This document shows, one piece after another, positions 11,563 through 21,324 of a DNA stretch of 64,000 bases. The notes beneath the pieces were generated by a model. That model ran no database searches, was not told the DNA's origin, and saw only the letters and a list, made by a program, of their open reading frames with translations. Origin of the DNA: Favolaschia claudopus (Eukaryota; Basidiomycota; Agaricomycetes; Agaricales; Mycenaceae). Numbering within the stretch: the stretch's first letter is position 1; each line of letters starts with the position of its first letter. The DNA lies in the NCBI GenBank assembly GCA_037176885.1, contig JAWWNJ010000102.1, positions 806,001 through 870,000 of the forward strand, given 5' to 3'. The translations under genes and the position numbers were made by a program.

Positions 11563-11752
11563 TACAGTAGGGTGTGTATCGGTTTTGATGCAAATGTGGC
11601 CGCACAGCCATTTGAGGCATTTGCGGGTCCTGGTGGGGAGTCTGGGGACGAAACCTGTTGGCCCGGGGACTGGATGGCTGCGGACTGAACACGCTGGGTT
11701 TGTTGAGCTCAGCCAGTCTACATTTGGCACGAGGTGTTTCGTCTTCGGACAT

Positions 11753-12239
11753 TCGAGGTGCAGGACGGAAGCCAATTGGGCTAGGGGGTGGAAAATGCGA
11801 CAAACTGGCCACAATCTGCGATTGAGCCCCAGTCGTAGTGTGACGGAAGCGAAGGCGAGTCGAGTTCCGGCACAAGTGGATCAAAGAAAAAGAACTGGGG
11901 TAAGTCCTAGATTGACCAAAGGAAAGCAATCTACGACAAAAGCTAACTACTTATACTAGAAAATGGAGGCTGTGTATCAGAGTCTTGGTAACGACTTGGG
12001 GAAATATTACCGTGACCAGATGCGAACGTCGATCCGTCACATCCGCCCTTCAGATCGTCGACAACGACGAGCTCAATATCTAGTCAGAAAATAAATAAAT
12101 CATGTTCAAACTCAATTCAATGTCCGAAATGGTCTTCGAAAAATCAAAATCAAACCATTCGGGTCTCCTCGCCCTTCTCGACGACCATTTCGATGTCGAG
12201 GAAGGAAATCATGCGAAGTTAGAAGTGTTCAAGTACTTC
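11753..12239. other. No recognisable gene
   Basis: Possible upstream exon or intron sequence of the interrupted minus-strand ORF lies at 11760-11960: a splice-like site reads GTAAGTCC on the plus strand and ACTTAC on the minus. Nothing else can be supported. Confidence 0.3.
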
Positions 12240-13326
12240 TGTGCTCTCCAAAAGAGCATCGCGATCAGTCGTCAGTGCGAAATCAACAGCATGGGACGCA
12301 AATCCAGGAGGTTTACCTTTGGAAACCATTGTGTTCAATTCAGGACAGTTGCGGGACAGGTGTCCATGCACCCCGCAATTAAAGCTGCAAGGTATTCACT
12401 GCGCTTCTTGGCAGACAAATGGCCGCCGTTGCCACGAGATTTCGACTTGGGAGGTTCGGGTTCAGCACTGGAAACCGAGATAACGCGCCCTCCGGTACGA
12501 CGTTTCTCGTTCACATCTGTTTCCAATTTGGGTTCATCGGTTCTGGTCCGAGGTTTCAAGTTACTCGGCCCAGCATTTTCTATCGAGTCATCGAGTTCGT
12601 CAACATTGACGATAATCTCGGCGCTTTCGGCGCCAGCGGTAACTTCAGCCCAAGTATTACAAATCTCAGGATCCAGTTTGTCGCGAAACATCTCTTTCCG
12701 GATGTTGGCGTTGAGGCTACGCCAGAACATAACAACCTTCTCCTGATTGGCTTCGAGCCCAATTGTGTTGAAGATTCGTTCCCATTCGGCTTTATGAACC
12801 AAAACCGATTTATTCCGTTGAACGCAAAGGCCCAACAATGTGCGTTGCTTCTCGCGATAATTCACAGGGAAACAAAAGTTGAATAATCCCCAGAAGAAAT
12901 CACTCAAAGACCACACTTTATCGTCGTTCTCAACCTTGCTGTTGTAGTACTCAAGAGCACGACTCGTCAAGTGATATGACAAGTAGAAGACACGTTCAAC
13001 AACGGGCACTTTGCCAACTTTGACATAGTTGGATCCTTCTTTCACAAATCGGTGAAATGCGACGGCATCAGGTGAGCCATCGTATTCTCTGGGAGGAATG
13101 GGCTTCAGAATCATTCGATCTTTCCTAGACGAGAATTTCTACTCCTTTTCGAGGAACGTCGCTTGCGACGGTGCCGTGTTGGGTGAGACCTCCCCGGCCC
13201 TGATCCATCTGACGACTCAGAATCTGAGCCAGAAGAGTCGGATGGTTCGGATGGGGTTGGTGAACCGTCTACACGGTCGGCATTGCGGAGCGTGCGCTCG
13301 ATGAAGCTGCCGGGAACGATGCGCAC
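12240..13326 (-). pseudogene. LTR-retrotransposon gag (gypsy-like), frameshifted
   Basis: Three minus-strand pieces lie in order. A Ser/Arg-rich N-terminus (13326-13111) is followed by a 259-residue capsid-like domain (13114-12335) with YDGSPDAVAFHRFV and FNTIGLEANQEK, typical of Ty3/gypsy gag. Then, in another frame, comes a zinc knuckle reading C-x3-C-x4-H-x4-C ending GHLSRNCPE at about 12360-12320. Each join needs a one-base frameshift. No protease, RT or LTR follows, so only gag survives. Capsid and nucleocapsid roles are inferred from the family. Confidence 0.75.
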
Positions 13327-13490
13327 AGCGACTGGTTACTGTAATAGTTATTACTGGTATCCGAACAGGTTCTAAGCAATCATGGTCTCTGAATCTGTAA
13401 GATAAGATCGCACCCGTTGTCGTTCGCCTTTCCTTCCCGCCATCACCGCCGATTTCTGGAGTACCGGCAATATCTTGGGTCTGACGCACC

Positions 13491-13609
13491 GCCTGAAAGA
13501 GACGAATAGCTGATTCGGCAAGGGTGGAGCCGAGGACGCGGGACCAAACACAGGTCAGCAGATTTCGAAAACGAAAATCAATCAAAAACCCGCATTCTTT
13601 TTCCGGCTG
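13491..13609. mobile_element. Right half of a GCCGTTTC-family MITE
   Basis: This matches the right half of the complete element at 40003-40359, including the shared segment ending in CCCGCATTC. The terminal bases are shortened to CCGGCTG by a small deletion, then TA. The left half is absent. Confidence 0.7.
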
Positions 13610-13619
13610 TAAGCACAAA

Positions 13620-13669
13620 CGAATGAGCACCACTTGATCAAAACCCGTATATTGTTTCCAAAACGGCTG
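13620..13669. mobile_element. Solitary mariner-type terminal repeat
   Basis: A 50 bp end reading inward as CAGCCGTTTTGGAAACAATA from 13669, followed by TA. The same end occurs at 20981-21033 in opposite orientation and, with one change, at 63734-63751. No partner lies at the expected distance. Confidence 0.6.
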
Positions 13670-13720
13670 TAAGGAAAACGAGTTTGATAGTTATGCCCAC
13701 AGTTTATTTCTCAGATATTT

Positions 13721-14229
13721 TAGGCCATAAGTCTTTTTATTTGCGATTGTGCTAGCCCTAAAACAGTTCCAATTATTAAAGATAATAAAGAACTAATAAA
13801 TAATAAATTATAAAGTGCTTTACTTCCGCCTCCTAAAATCTCTTGTATGTTTAAAAAATAATTTCAATAAGAATCAAATGGTTCAAGACAATAAGCATAA
13901 TTAATATTATCCATACTTATGGATATAAGCATACGTTGCCCCGTATCTCAAATTTGATCCGCAGGTATATTTGGTACATGAGGTAGTGATAATCTATAAG
14001 CTTCATAATTTTCTACTCCACCCCATACTTGGAAAAAACCTCAAACGATTTGAGGTAAAGAGTATAAAAAATTCATAATATATTGTAACATAGGACTATA
14101 TATTCAAAAATAACCTTCAAAATTGTCTATTTGTAAATATAATTCTAATAATAAAATTAAAATTGACAATTTAGGAATAACTGTTAACCATACAGTCACA
14201 ATTGTAGGGGTATCGTTATAAACATCCAT
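13721..14229 (-). pseudogene. nad2: nad2 segment of mitochondrial origin
   Basis: About 170 codons read without interruption if TGA encodes Trp (four in-frame TGA codons). It begins around MDVYNDTPTIVTVWL and ends with LLSLIIGTVLGLAQ and IKRLMA. These match the conserved proton-pumping core of NADH dehydrogenase subunit 2 of complex I. In the nuclear code it would be stopped repeatedly, so it cannot be expressed from here. The open mitochondrial frame implies recent transfer. The TAA after MA probably marks an exon-intron border. Confidence 0.8.
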
Positions 14230-14366
14230 GGCTATCAAATTTATCGTGAAATTAAATATATTGTAATTGCTACATTGGTACTCCTCCTACTACCGACCAT
14301 CTATACGCACCTTTCCTGCCGAAAAAGGGTACGTATTTAATTTATCTTTAGTTATAGTACCCACAA

Positions 14367-14552
14367 CTAGCATATTTTTAATTGTTTAGAAGGGATTTTG
14401 ACGTGATAATTGCTTTCACAACCCATTAGAGTAGATCTTAACTTTAGATTCAATAAAGAATTATTTCCAAAGTAACTATCATTTACTCGTTGCTCTTTTA
14501 CAACAGAAATTGCTGATTTAGATCCGCGATTATCCATTTTGTTTTCACTCAT
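14367..14552 (-). pseudogene. LAGLIDADG-type intron ORF fragment of mitochondrial origin
   Basis: A 61-residue ORF contains NRGSKS, VKEQRVNDSY and RSTLMGCESNYHVKIPSKQ. This pattern is characteristic of the C-terminal half of LAGLIDADG homing endonucleases in fungal mitochondrial group I introns. The LAGLIDADG motifs themselves are missing, so it is a truncated remnant inside the NUMT. Confidence 0.65.
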
Positions 14553-14801
14553 CTTTTGATTTGTTACCTTACCTGAATAATTACTTCAGCCACTAATATT
14601 ATTTATAATATAGTTTGGTATCAAAAGCTTTAGGACTTTCCCGGAATTTGATAGTTTTACCCACTTTTATATTAACCAACCTGCTCGGCCACTTATAATA
14701 TCTACTTAAACTAGTATTTTTATTTTAGCCTTTTATTTCATTTTCAATACTACGTGCTATAGTTGAAAAAATATATTTATTTTTATATAGTTTACCTGAT
14801 A

Positions 14802-15164
14802 CTATATGTCTCCGACTTCGCTGTCGTCTGGGTCTTCTTCGTCGTCGCTGGAGTCGTTGGAATCGTCTGGCGGTTGAAACGCGTCCGAACCACTGGAATT
14901 GTCCGCTTCTGGATCTGAGATGCAAGTGAAAACAAATTTTTCTAGTCTTGGCTTCAGGAGGTACGACTGTTGCCAAGACGCTGGTTTATGAACGAGCGGT
15001 GGCGGTGCGCTCCTGATCTTCTTCCTTCTCGCCGTCATGTTCCTCCGACTCGAAGGAAGATCTTCGGTCCTCGCACACGGTCGGACCGAATATTTTCTTT
15101 GGCTGAATGCCTGAATACTGACTTTTACCTGCGTTGAACCCGTTGACAAGCAAAACATTCTCAC
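14802..15164 (-). CDS. Unrecognised ORF with acidic Asp/Ser tail
   Basis: A 120-residue minus-strand ORF has a basic middle part with PPLVHKPASW and a C-terminal run rich in D, E and S ending EVGDI. The middle part lies inside the exactly duplicated module A (copy at 16016-16181). A related PL-x-HKP motif is encoded in the duplicated modules of the element at 19114-20855. No function can be assigned. Confidence 0.35.
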   Translation of the reverse strand: MRMFCLSTGSTQVKVSIQAFSQRKYSVRPCARTEDLPSSRRNMTARRKKIRSAPPPLVHKPASWQQSYLLKPRLEKFVFTCISDPEADNSSGSDAFQPPDDSNDSSDDEEDPDDSEVGDI

Positions 15165-16399
15165 CTCAAAGAGCCCCTATTTATGTAATCACATTCGAGC
15201 TCTAAGATCGGGGAACCTACCGGTGCGAGCTCGTCTTTCACTAGACCCAGAGCTAATCACATTTATATGTTCATTGCATTGTCTGGGCGAGCTCTAATAG
15301 CTTCAGACCTGCGGCGCAAACTTGCTTGGACCTTTCCCATCTCAATGCACACAAAGACGCAAAATTTCGCGCAATTTTATTCACGCTATGCATTCACACA
15401 CCTTGAAACTCAATTTCTTCACGCGAATCTAAACGGGAATCATTCACCCGACTCAACTGAAAAATTCACGCGAACCTAAACGGGAATCATTCACCCGACT
15501 CAACTGTAAAATTCAACGGGAACCATTCACCCGTCAATCACTGGGCACCATTCACCCACAAAATCATTGGGCACCATACACCCACCAAATAATTGGGCAT
15601 CATTCACCCACAAATAACTGGGCATCATTCACCCACAGCTCATCGGGCAACATTCACCCGCCACTCATTGGGAATCATTCACCCAAAAATCACTGGGTAT
15701 CATTCACCGCCGACTTTGCACTGCAGCAGTGCGTCACAAGCTCCTAGAATCGGGGGTCTACTGCAGTGCTCTTCTTTTGGTTCAGAGGTTCATTTGAAGG
15801 TGTGTACTCAATCCGGTGCGTCTACAGGCGCGTCGCAAGCTCCTAGTACTCGGGGTCCTTTCGACGCCCCGGCTTCACGGCCCGCACCTTGGATGGAGGC
15901 TTCCAGCCGGATTTCTTCGCCGCCGGCCCATCATTCTCATTCAGGCGGCGGGGATTTCTCCCGTATATCACCTAATTATTCATTGTCATTGGCGCACAAG
16001 CCAGCGAGTTCATAAATTTCTAGTCTTGGCTTCAGGAGGTACGACTGTTGCCAAGACGCTGGTTTATGAACGAGCGGTGGCGGTGCGCTCCTGATCTTCT
16101 TCCTTCTCGCCGTCATGTTCCTCCGACTCGAAGGAAGATCTTCGGTCCTCGCACACGGTCGGACCGAATATTTTCTTTGGCCCACCCGCCCTTTCCCATT
16201 TGGTAAGCATTCCATTATTTCTAAGGGTTAGGGAGTGCTCTTTTCCAGGTTGTATGGCAACTGGGGTCCTTTCGACGCCCCGGCTTCACGGCCCGCACCT
16301 TGGATGGAGGCTTCCAGCCGGATTTCTTCGCCGCCGGCCCATCATTCTCATTCAGGCGGCGGGGATTTCTCCCGTATATCACCTAATTATTCATTGTCA
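14938..16399. repeat. A-B / A'-B' tandem modules
   Basis: Module A (14938-15103) is repeated exactly at 16016-16181, and module B (15852-15988) at 16263-16399. The spacer inside the first A-B unit is about 750 bp and includes a minisatellite; inside the second it is about 80 bp. The two units thus share ends but not interiors. On the minus strand A encodes PPLVHKPASW and B can encode PAAKKSGWKPPSKVRAV, so they may be duplicated exons. Confidence 0.7.
15434..15710 (+). repeat. Minisatellite of 17-nt mini-hairpins with covarying closing pair
   Basis: Ten units of the form NGGG-(9 nt)-CCCN' start at 15434, 15481, 15517, 15542, 15568, 15594, 15619, 15644, 15669 and 15694; from the fourth on the spacing is 25-26 bp. 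The outer base pair is C-G in units 1, 2, 3 and 8 and T-A in units 4, 5, 6, 7 and 9, always complementary. The tenth is degenerate. Loops vary around AATCATTCA. Confidence 0.85.
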
Positions 16400-16855
16400 G
16401 ACAAGGCAAATTTTTACCACTATCCATTTCCTCCTCTTCTTCAGGGCTGAACTGTGGTGTTTGGGTCTGACGATGTGAACGAGCTGGGGATGGAGGATGA
16501 TTAGCGGTCCCGCCATACTCTATGTCTTCGCGCCGCTGCTCGTCTTTAATTGCAGCGATAGCCGCAAGCGCAGTATTTTTACATGTTCTTGTTTCCGTCC
16601 CGAGTCGTGAGTCCCGGGCCACTGGGTTGGTTGCGGCGCGTCGTTGGAGGGGCGGGGAGAGACATCGGTAGAGAGATGGTGGGAGGAAAGAGAGAGCAGT
16701 GAGAGAATACGTGCGGAAAGTTGGTGTCGTCTTGACAATCTTTTTTGCAAATTCGTTTCAGGCACGCACGGGTGCGTCAAATGACTCGGACTTGAAAGAT
16801 CGCACCCCTCTCCTTTGTCATTTTTGCTCCCCACTCTCTCCTTGACCGTTCAGCA
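16400..16855. other. Non-coding or possible minus-strand exon
   Basis: A minus-strand frame at 16622-16383 reads ALAAIAAIKDEQRRED and then a Pro/Ser and Glu-rich tail. The composition is protein-like but unrecognised. 16805-16855 is pyrimidine-rich and precedes the C2H2 start codon, so it may serve as its promoter. Confidence 0.3.
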
Positions 16856-17182
16856 ATGCCCCGCCAGACCTACCAGAAGAAATTCAAGCCCAAGAATATT
16901 CCTTGCCCATACCCAGAATGCAAGAAGTTCTGTACCAACTCAGGGGGACTCACCCGACATATGCGGATCCATCAAACCTTTCCCCGTCGCTCCGCACCGC
17001 AGCCGCCTGACTCCCCGCCCTCTCCCACTAGGATGATATGGAATGGGAGCCCCTTGAGCTTCCTGGGCGCATCAAGCGTCATTAGAGAGTTTGCGGTGAG
17101 CCGCCAGAAGCCACCTGGCGGCTCTAATGGCATGCGGATTGGAGCGGCTATGCTGTCTGGCGGCTCGTTTGGTGGCTGGTAA
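16856..17182 (+). CDS. C2H2 zinc-finger ORF, cut by a MITE
   Basis: The ATG at 16856 opens MPRQTYQKKF followed by a classical finger C-x4-C-x12-H-x3-H (CPYPECKKF...GLTRHMRIH), then a Pro/Ser-rich linker. A single N-terminal finger of this kind is common in basidiomycete transposon proteins (Plavaka/CACTA-like), but no transposase domain follows. From 17084 the frame reads into an inserted MITE, so the last 33 codons are not native. Confidence 0.55.
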   Translation: MPRQTYQKKFKPKNIPCPYPECKKFCTNSGGLTRHMRIHQTFPRRSAPQPPDSPPSPTRMIWNGSPLSFLGASSVIREFAVSRQKPPGGSNGMRIGAAMLSGGSFGGW

Positions 17183-17534
17183 GACTGGTTTAAATTTGGT
17201 TTTGCAAGTCTATTCTTAGTACTTAGTCATCTATATCTTGAGCCATACACACACGAACAAAATCCGACCCGAAAATCTGACGCCATCGCACATTTGAGCC
17301 GAAGACTTCGGTTGACGCTGGAAATTGCTTCAATTCAAAACAATTATGCACCTTTGGACAACGAACTCTCATTGGCTGAAGGTATAGTCAAATATACAAG
17401 GTACCCAACCTCGAAATCGTGCTAAGGACCGCGCGCGACGAGCCGCTGAACGAGCCGCCACATGACGTAGCCGCTCCAATCCGCATGCCGTTGGAGCCAC
17501 CAGGTGGCTTCTGGCGGCTCACCGCAAACTCTCT
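17084..17534. mobile_element. MITE with ~95 bp TIRs, 3 bp TSD
   Basis: The termini AGAGAGTTTGCGGTGAGCC and the complement extend about 95 bp at high identity (17084-17180 against 17440-17534). ATT flanks both sides (17081-17083, 17535-17537). A 3 bp duplication suggests PIF/Harbinger type, though ATT is not its usual TWA target. No coding capacity. Confidence 0.75.
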
Positions 17535-17537
17535 ATT

Positions 17538-19111
17538 TTGACTTCAATGCGGAATGCCCTTCGTACCCAAAAGTCCCGCACCCTACAAACATAGCTGTCC
17601 CGTCATCCCGTTTGATAGATACATCGCGGTGCTTCGTGATCTCAGAGGCTTTGAAGGAAGTGAGGGTACGAGGGAGCAAAAAATAAAATTGATTGAGCGG
17701 CGGCAGCGGGTAAGAGGTAGGGACGGAGTGAATTCAATCAAAATATGCTAGCACGAGGTGGGGCGTATGATGGATGGGCTGAGAGGTGAGAAGACCTGTG
17801 ACCGAGAGGTTGACAAAGTGCGCACGGCCTGGCGCGAATTGAAGGAGTGCGCAAGGTTGGCGCAAGGAGTGTGCCGAGCGAGACGTCAACGGAGTTTTTA
17901 GAGCAGTGAGGAGACGGAGGACTTTGAAAAAGTGCGCGTACTTATTCGTTCGAAGGTAAAGGCTGTGATTCCAGGGCGGGAGCTCTTCAAAGCTTCACGG
18001 GTCAGACTCAAAGTCATTGCAGCGCAAGAGGCTGTACGCGGAAGCCGGCCCACGTTTGAAAATCCGACGGTATCTGGATCAAATCTGGATACCGGTAAAT
18101 TCCACCGCCATCAGTATCGAGCCAAACATCTGGGTATCCGACGACTCACACTCAAGCGACATACAACATGTGTTTCGAGACGCAAAACTGTCGACTGTAT
18201 AGCTGCACACACCGTTGGTCAATCAACACATTCAAGGCACTTCTCACTTGCTGTTCCCTGTGTGCGACTAATTTATATCATACAACAGGTAGACTGTGAA
18301 AAGTCAGATTGTGCTCATAGTGGAACGCACAAGCAGAAAGTTCACAATTGTGTGTCAAGCTGCAGGCAGCAGTGAGTCACATATCTGTATTCTGGCCGAA
18401 AACTATCAGCATTGAAATCACTCACTCTTAGACTTGGCGCGCCGTTTATCAAGGACGTCACAGTGTTAGCGAATACTTGCGACAAGTGTAGTTTTGGAAG
18501 GGGCTTTCCGGTCGTATAAGTTGGTCTGTACAGTACAGCGGCGTCAACCCCGCCGTGAACAAACACGCGCATGTATAGAACAACTTGTACAATATCTGTA
18601 ATTTCTGGGCGATCGGAATTCCCAGTCTTTACTCTACAGTGCCAACCGCCACCTTTTCGGCACACGTGCCGTGATTGATCGGCTGCGAATTAGAGCTCGA
18701 AACCAATTTTTTTTGGAAGGAAACCGATGAAAAGAATGCGATTCACGTTAAGACCTCATTTTCTTACGTAATCGGTCATTTTTTTTGGCTGTTGAATCAA
18801 AATTTCCTACATTTTTTGCCCTTTTCTCCGCTCCTGGCGGTCTAAACCTTGATCTACTTACCGTCAAAGCACAAGAAATAGACATTCTGCCTCGGTCCGA
18901 GGCTCTATGCACCGGTAAACAGTATGTGGCTGTGCAATCGGTCATTTTTTTTTGGGTCCGAAAACTGAAATTTGATGCTACAGCTTAGCCGTTTACAAGC
19001 CTGATAGCTGCAATCAAACTGAGTCGTTTGCCGCAGTTTCCGAGGAAATGGGCCTTTTTTTGCGGCCCGAGAAAGGATTACAAATTTTTACTTTCCCACA
19101 CCCTTATATGG
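17538..19111. other. No recognisable gene
   Basis: Short ORFs without motifs. Two similar stretches, AATCGGTCATTTTTTTTGG at about 18771 and 18936, suggest a degenerate repeat. Nothing else is supported. Confidence 0.4.
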
Positions 19112-19113
19112 TA

Positions 19114-20855
19114 CAGTTGCGGCGAAATTAAATACATTACCATAAAAGGAAATTCTCACTATTTTCATCCCTTCTGACTTGGAAGCGCCGGGAGAAAGCT
19201 TGATGATACGATGGGAGGTCTCTAAGTGCAGTATGTAAGTTTGACGTTCTCTCCTTAACGAGGCACGAGTGATAGCGAGAACAGGGTTTGTGGATCAGCG
19301 GTGATCGACGATCGGAGTCTCTTGCTCTTGACTCCGATGTCGACTCCGCCGCCTCCGTCTGGCTACGCTCGCTGCTTGCGAGCGCTTCCTTTTCTTGTTT
19401 TCTCTTTCTTGTCTATCGGCTGGAGTCGACATCTATCTACTTTGGCGGCCCTTTTGGCGCGATGTCGAGCCTTTTCCATCTGCTAGCCATCAAAATGGCA
19501 CTCTCCATTGCTCGGCGCGGACCTTGAGGGCTCTCGGCCGCCTATCATCTACAGAGCACTTCTCAGTCGCCGTCTATTCGATGTGGGTTCGCTGCTAGCG
19601 CGCGACGACGACGGTGCTCTGTCCCCAAGCCCCTGTCTCACTGAGGTCTTGTTCGGTACACCACCATCAGATTTGATGTCCGTGATCGGAATGCCTTTGT
19701 AAATGTTTTTGCAACACGCACCGCTATCTATCTATCACCGCTATCCGTCTATTGCCGCTATAGCTAGCCATCCGTCTATTGCCGTTATCCATCTATTGCC
19801 GCTAGCCATCTATTTTCCAGCAGAGTGTACGCCACCGGCGATACCTGCATTCTATCCAGCGCGTTACTTTCACATTTACTTCGGCATTCAAGTCAGGGAG
19901 ATCTCTCCGCAGGTGGAGTTCTGCACAAGCTCTCAGTTGGGCATCCGACTCTTTGGTGCGTCGTGTTCTCCTAGTTATATGGGTATCCTTCTGCGGATGC
20001 GTCGCTCACTCCTAGGACATTGGGGATCCGCCGAAGAATACCCCATTGCGCCGGAGAGCCCATGGGGCTGGGCTCTCTCCCACTTTCCATCTACCACCCA
20101 GACTGAGTCGGCGAGCGTCATCCACAAATTGACGTTCTCTCCTTAACGAGGCACGAGTGATGGCGAGAACAGGGTTTGTGGATCAGCGGTGATCGACGAT
20201 CGGAGTCTCTTGCTCTTGACTCCGATGTCGACTCCGCCGCCTCCGTCTGGCTACGCCCGCAGCTTGCAAGTGCTGCGATTTCTTGTCCCTCCCACCCTTC
20301 CCTTTTTACATATCCTTCTTTTGCTCAATCTTGATGCTTTTTCCCTTGCTCGGGGTTTTCCCTCAACGAGGTTTTCCCGGGAAGGTTTTTAATGCACTTG
20401 ATTTGAAGCCCCTTCTACGTACATTTCAACTCCATCCATTCTGCCATTTCAAGCCATATATCTAAGACTCTACTCTACTGTGTTGATTTGTACGTAGGAA
20501 ATATATTCAGGGCCAATGGGGATCCGCCGAAGAATTCCCCATTGCGCCGGAGAGCCCGTGGGGCTGGGCTCTCTCCCACTTTCCATCTACCACCCAGACT
20601 GAGTCGGCGAGCGTCATCCACAAAATGAGGTAGGTCGTTTGCATCACGATTGAGCATGAATGGTGCAATAAACTGTAATCTAAATCGGTCAATCGGAGCC
20701 CAAGTTAACTTTCCCATGGATCATTTTGACCGCCAAAACATCTGAATTGGCGACACCAATGTTGAGCTTGCGATGACTCGGCCGCGTTGCCCTGTCCAGA
20801 GCTAATTTAACAGAAAGTTCCTTTTATGGTAATGCATTTAATTTCGCCGCAACTG
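19114..20855. mobile_element. TIR element with TA target sites and dimeric interior
   Basis: The left end CAGTTGCGGCGAAATTAAAT and the right-end complement match over about 40 bp with one mismatch. TA flanks both (19112-19113, 20856-20857). Size is 1742 bp. The interior is two tandem units sharing end modules. No transposase motif is seen, so it is non-autonomous; minus-strand frames look protein-like but are unrecognised. Confidence 0.75.
19241..20624. repeat. D1-D2 / D1'-D2' tandem modules
   Basis: D1 (19241-19368) recurs at 20129-20256 and D2 (20021-20128) at 20516-20624, each nearly identical. The interiors between D1 and D2 differ completely (about 650 against 260 bp). On the minus strand D1 encodes SPLIHKPCSRYHSCLVKER, similar in pattern to the module A peptide at 14938-15103. 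D2 encodes GGRWKVGESPAP. Confidence 0.65.
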
Positions 20856-20857
20856 TA

Positions 20858-21324
20858 GTCGAGAGGTGATGAGTGGCACTGTAGGCTCGTCTCACCCTCT
20901 CTTGTATGGGGGACGGTTTTTTTTTTTTTTCGTATCAGCATTTCTATACCGCAAGTAAACTAACTGCTAAGACGCGACTACAGCCGTTTTGGAAACAATA
21001 TACGGGTTTTGATTGAGTGGTGCTCGTTCATTTAGGGGTCGGTTGCAGTATTTACAGTACTATTGTGCCTAACGGGTATGAATTCTCCCAATGGGTCTGA
21101 ATTTTCGATAATCCTGCTTCCCCTTTGACCCTTTGGCCTCCGGAATTTTCGGGATGAGTTTTTATGCTTCTTCTCTATGGCTTTGCAGAATTCTATTGGG
21201 ATACAGACAGGACGAGGCGTTGAGAAAAGGGTGCCGATCCATCAAGGTAAATTGATGGGGTGATGATTGAGATCAAAGTACTCGCCAACCCGGTAATTGC
21301 TTTTGGACCACTTCCCTTTCGTCG
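20858..21324. other. Non-coding, with solitary mariner end at 20981-21033
   Basis: TA at 20979-20980 precedes CAGCCGTTTTGGAAACAATA and a further 30 bp matching the end at 13620-13669. No second end is present. A T15 run lies at about 20915. Nothing else is recognised. Confidence 0.5.

Larger units (their letters stand above)
8697..11752 (-). pseudogene. Unrecognised ~98-residue ORF split by two transposons
   Basis: A minus-strand ATG at 11752 opens a Pro/Arg-rich frame that runs into the Tc1 element at 11562. Skipping that element (with one TA) continues the same frame at 9989-9918. Skipping the hAT element (with one copy of its 8 bp TSD) continues it at 8731 to a TGA at 8697-8699. The segments are 190, 72 and 35 bp, 297 bp in all, a multiple of three with no internal stop. 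The protein begins MSEDETPRAKC and is not a family I recognise. It may be an exon of a larger gene. Confidence 0.45.
13672..14805 (-). other. Nuclear insertion of mitochondrial DNA (NUMT)
   Basis: Base composition drops abruptly to mitochondrial-like AT content and recovers at about 14806. On the minus strand it holds part of a group I intron with a homing-endonuclease ORF fragment, then a nad2 coding segment readable in the mitochondrial code, then the start of another group I intron. Both intron pieces share GTGGG..A..ACTATCAAA followed by TTC or CTC (14640-14664 and 13679-13702), a conserved 5'-core stretch of fungal mitochondrial group I introns. The left edge abuts the transposon end at 13669. 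Confidence 0.85.

Noticed and set aside
15434..15710. The same minisatellite as a CRISPR array.
   Set aside because: Units of 17 nt with 8-9 nt drifting spacers are a minisatellite, not direct repeats with unique 25-40 nt spacers.
16221..16233. AAGGGTTAGGGAG as a telomere-repeat remnant next to rearranged modules.
   Set aside because: Only about two imperfect TTAGGG-like units; easily chance.
13620..21033. A 7.4 kb composite transposon bounded by the matching mariner ends at 13620-13669 and 20981-21033.
   Set aside because: The ends face the wrong way (inside-out), so they cannot bound the sequence between them as one element.
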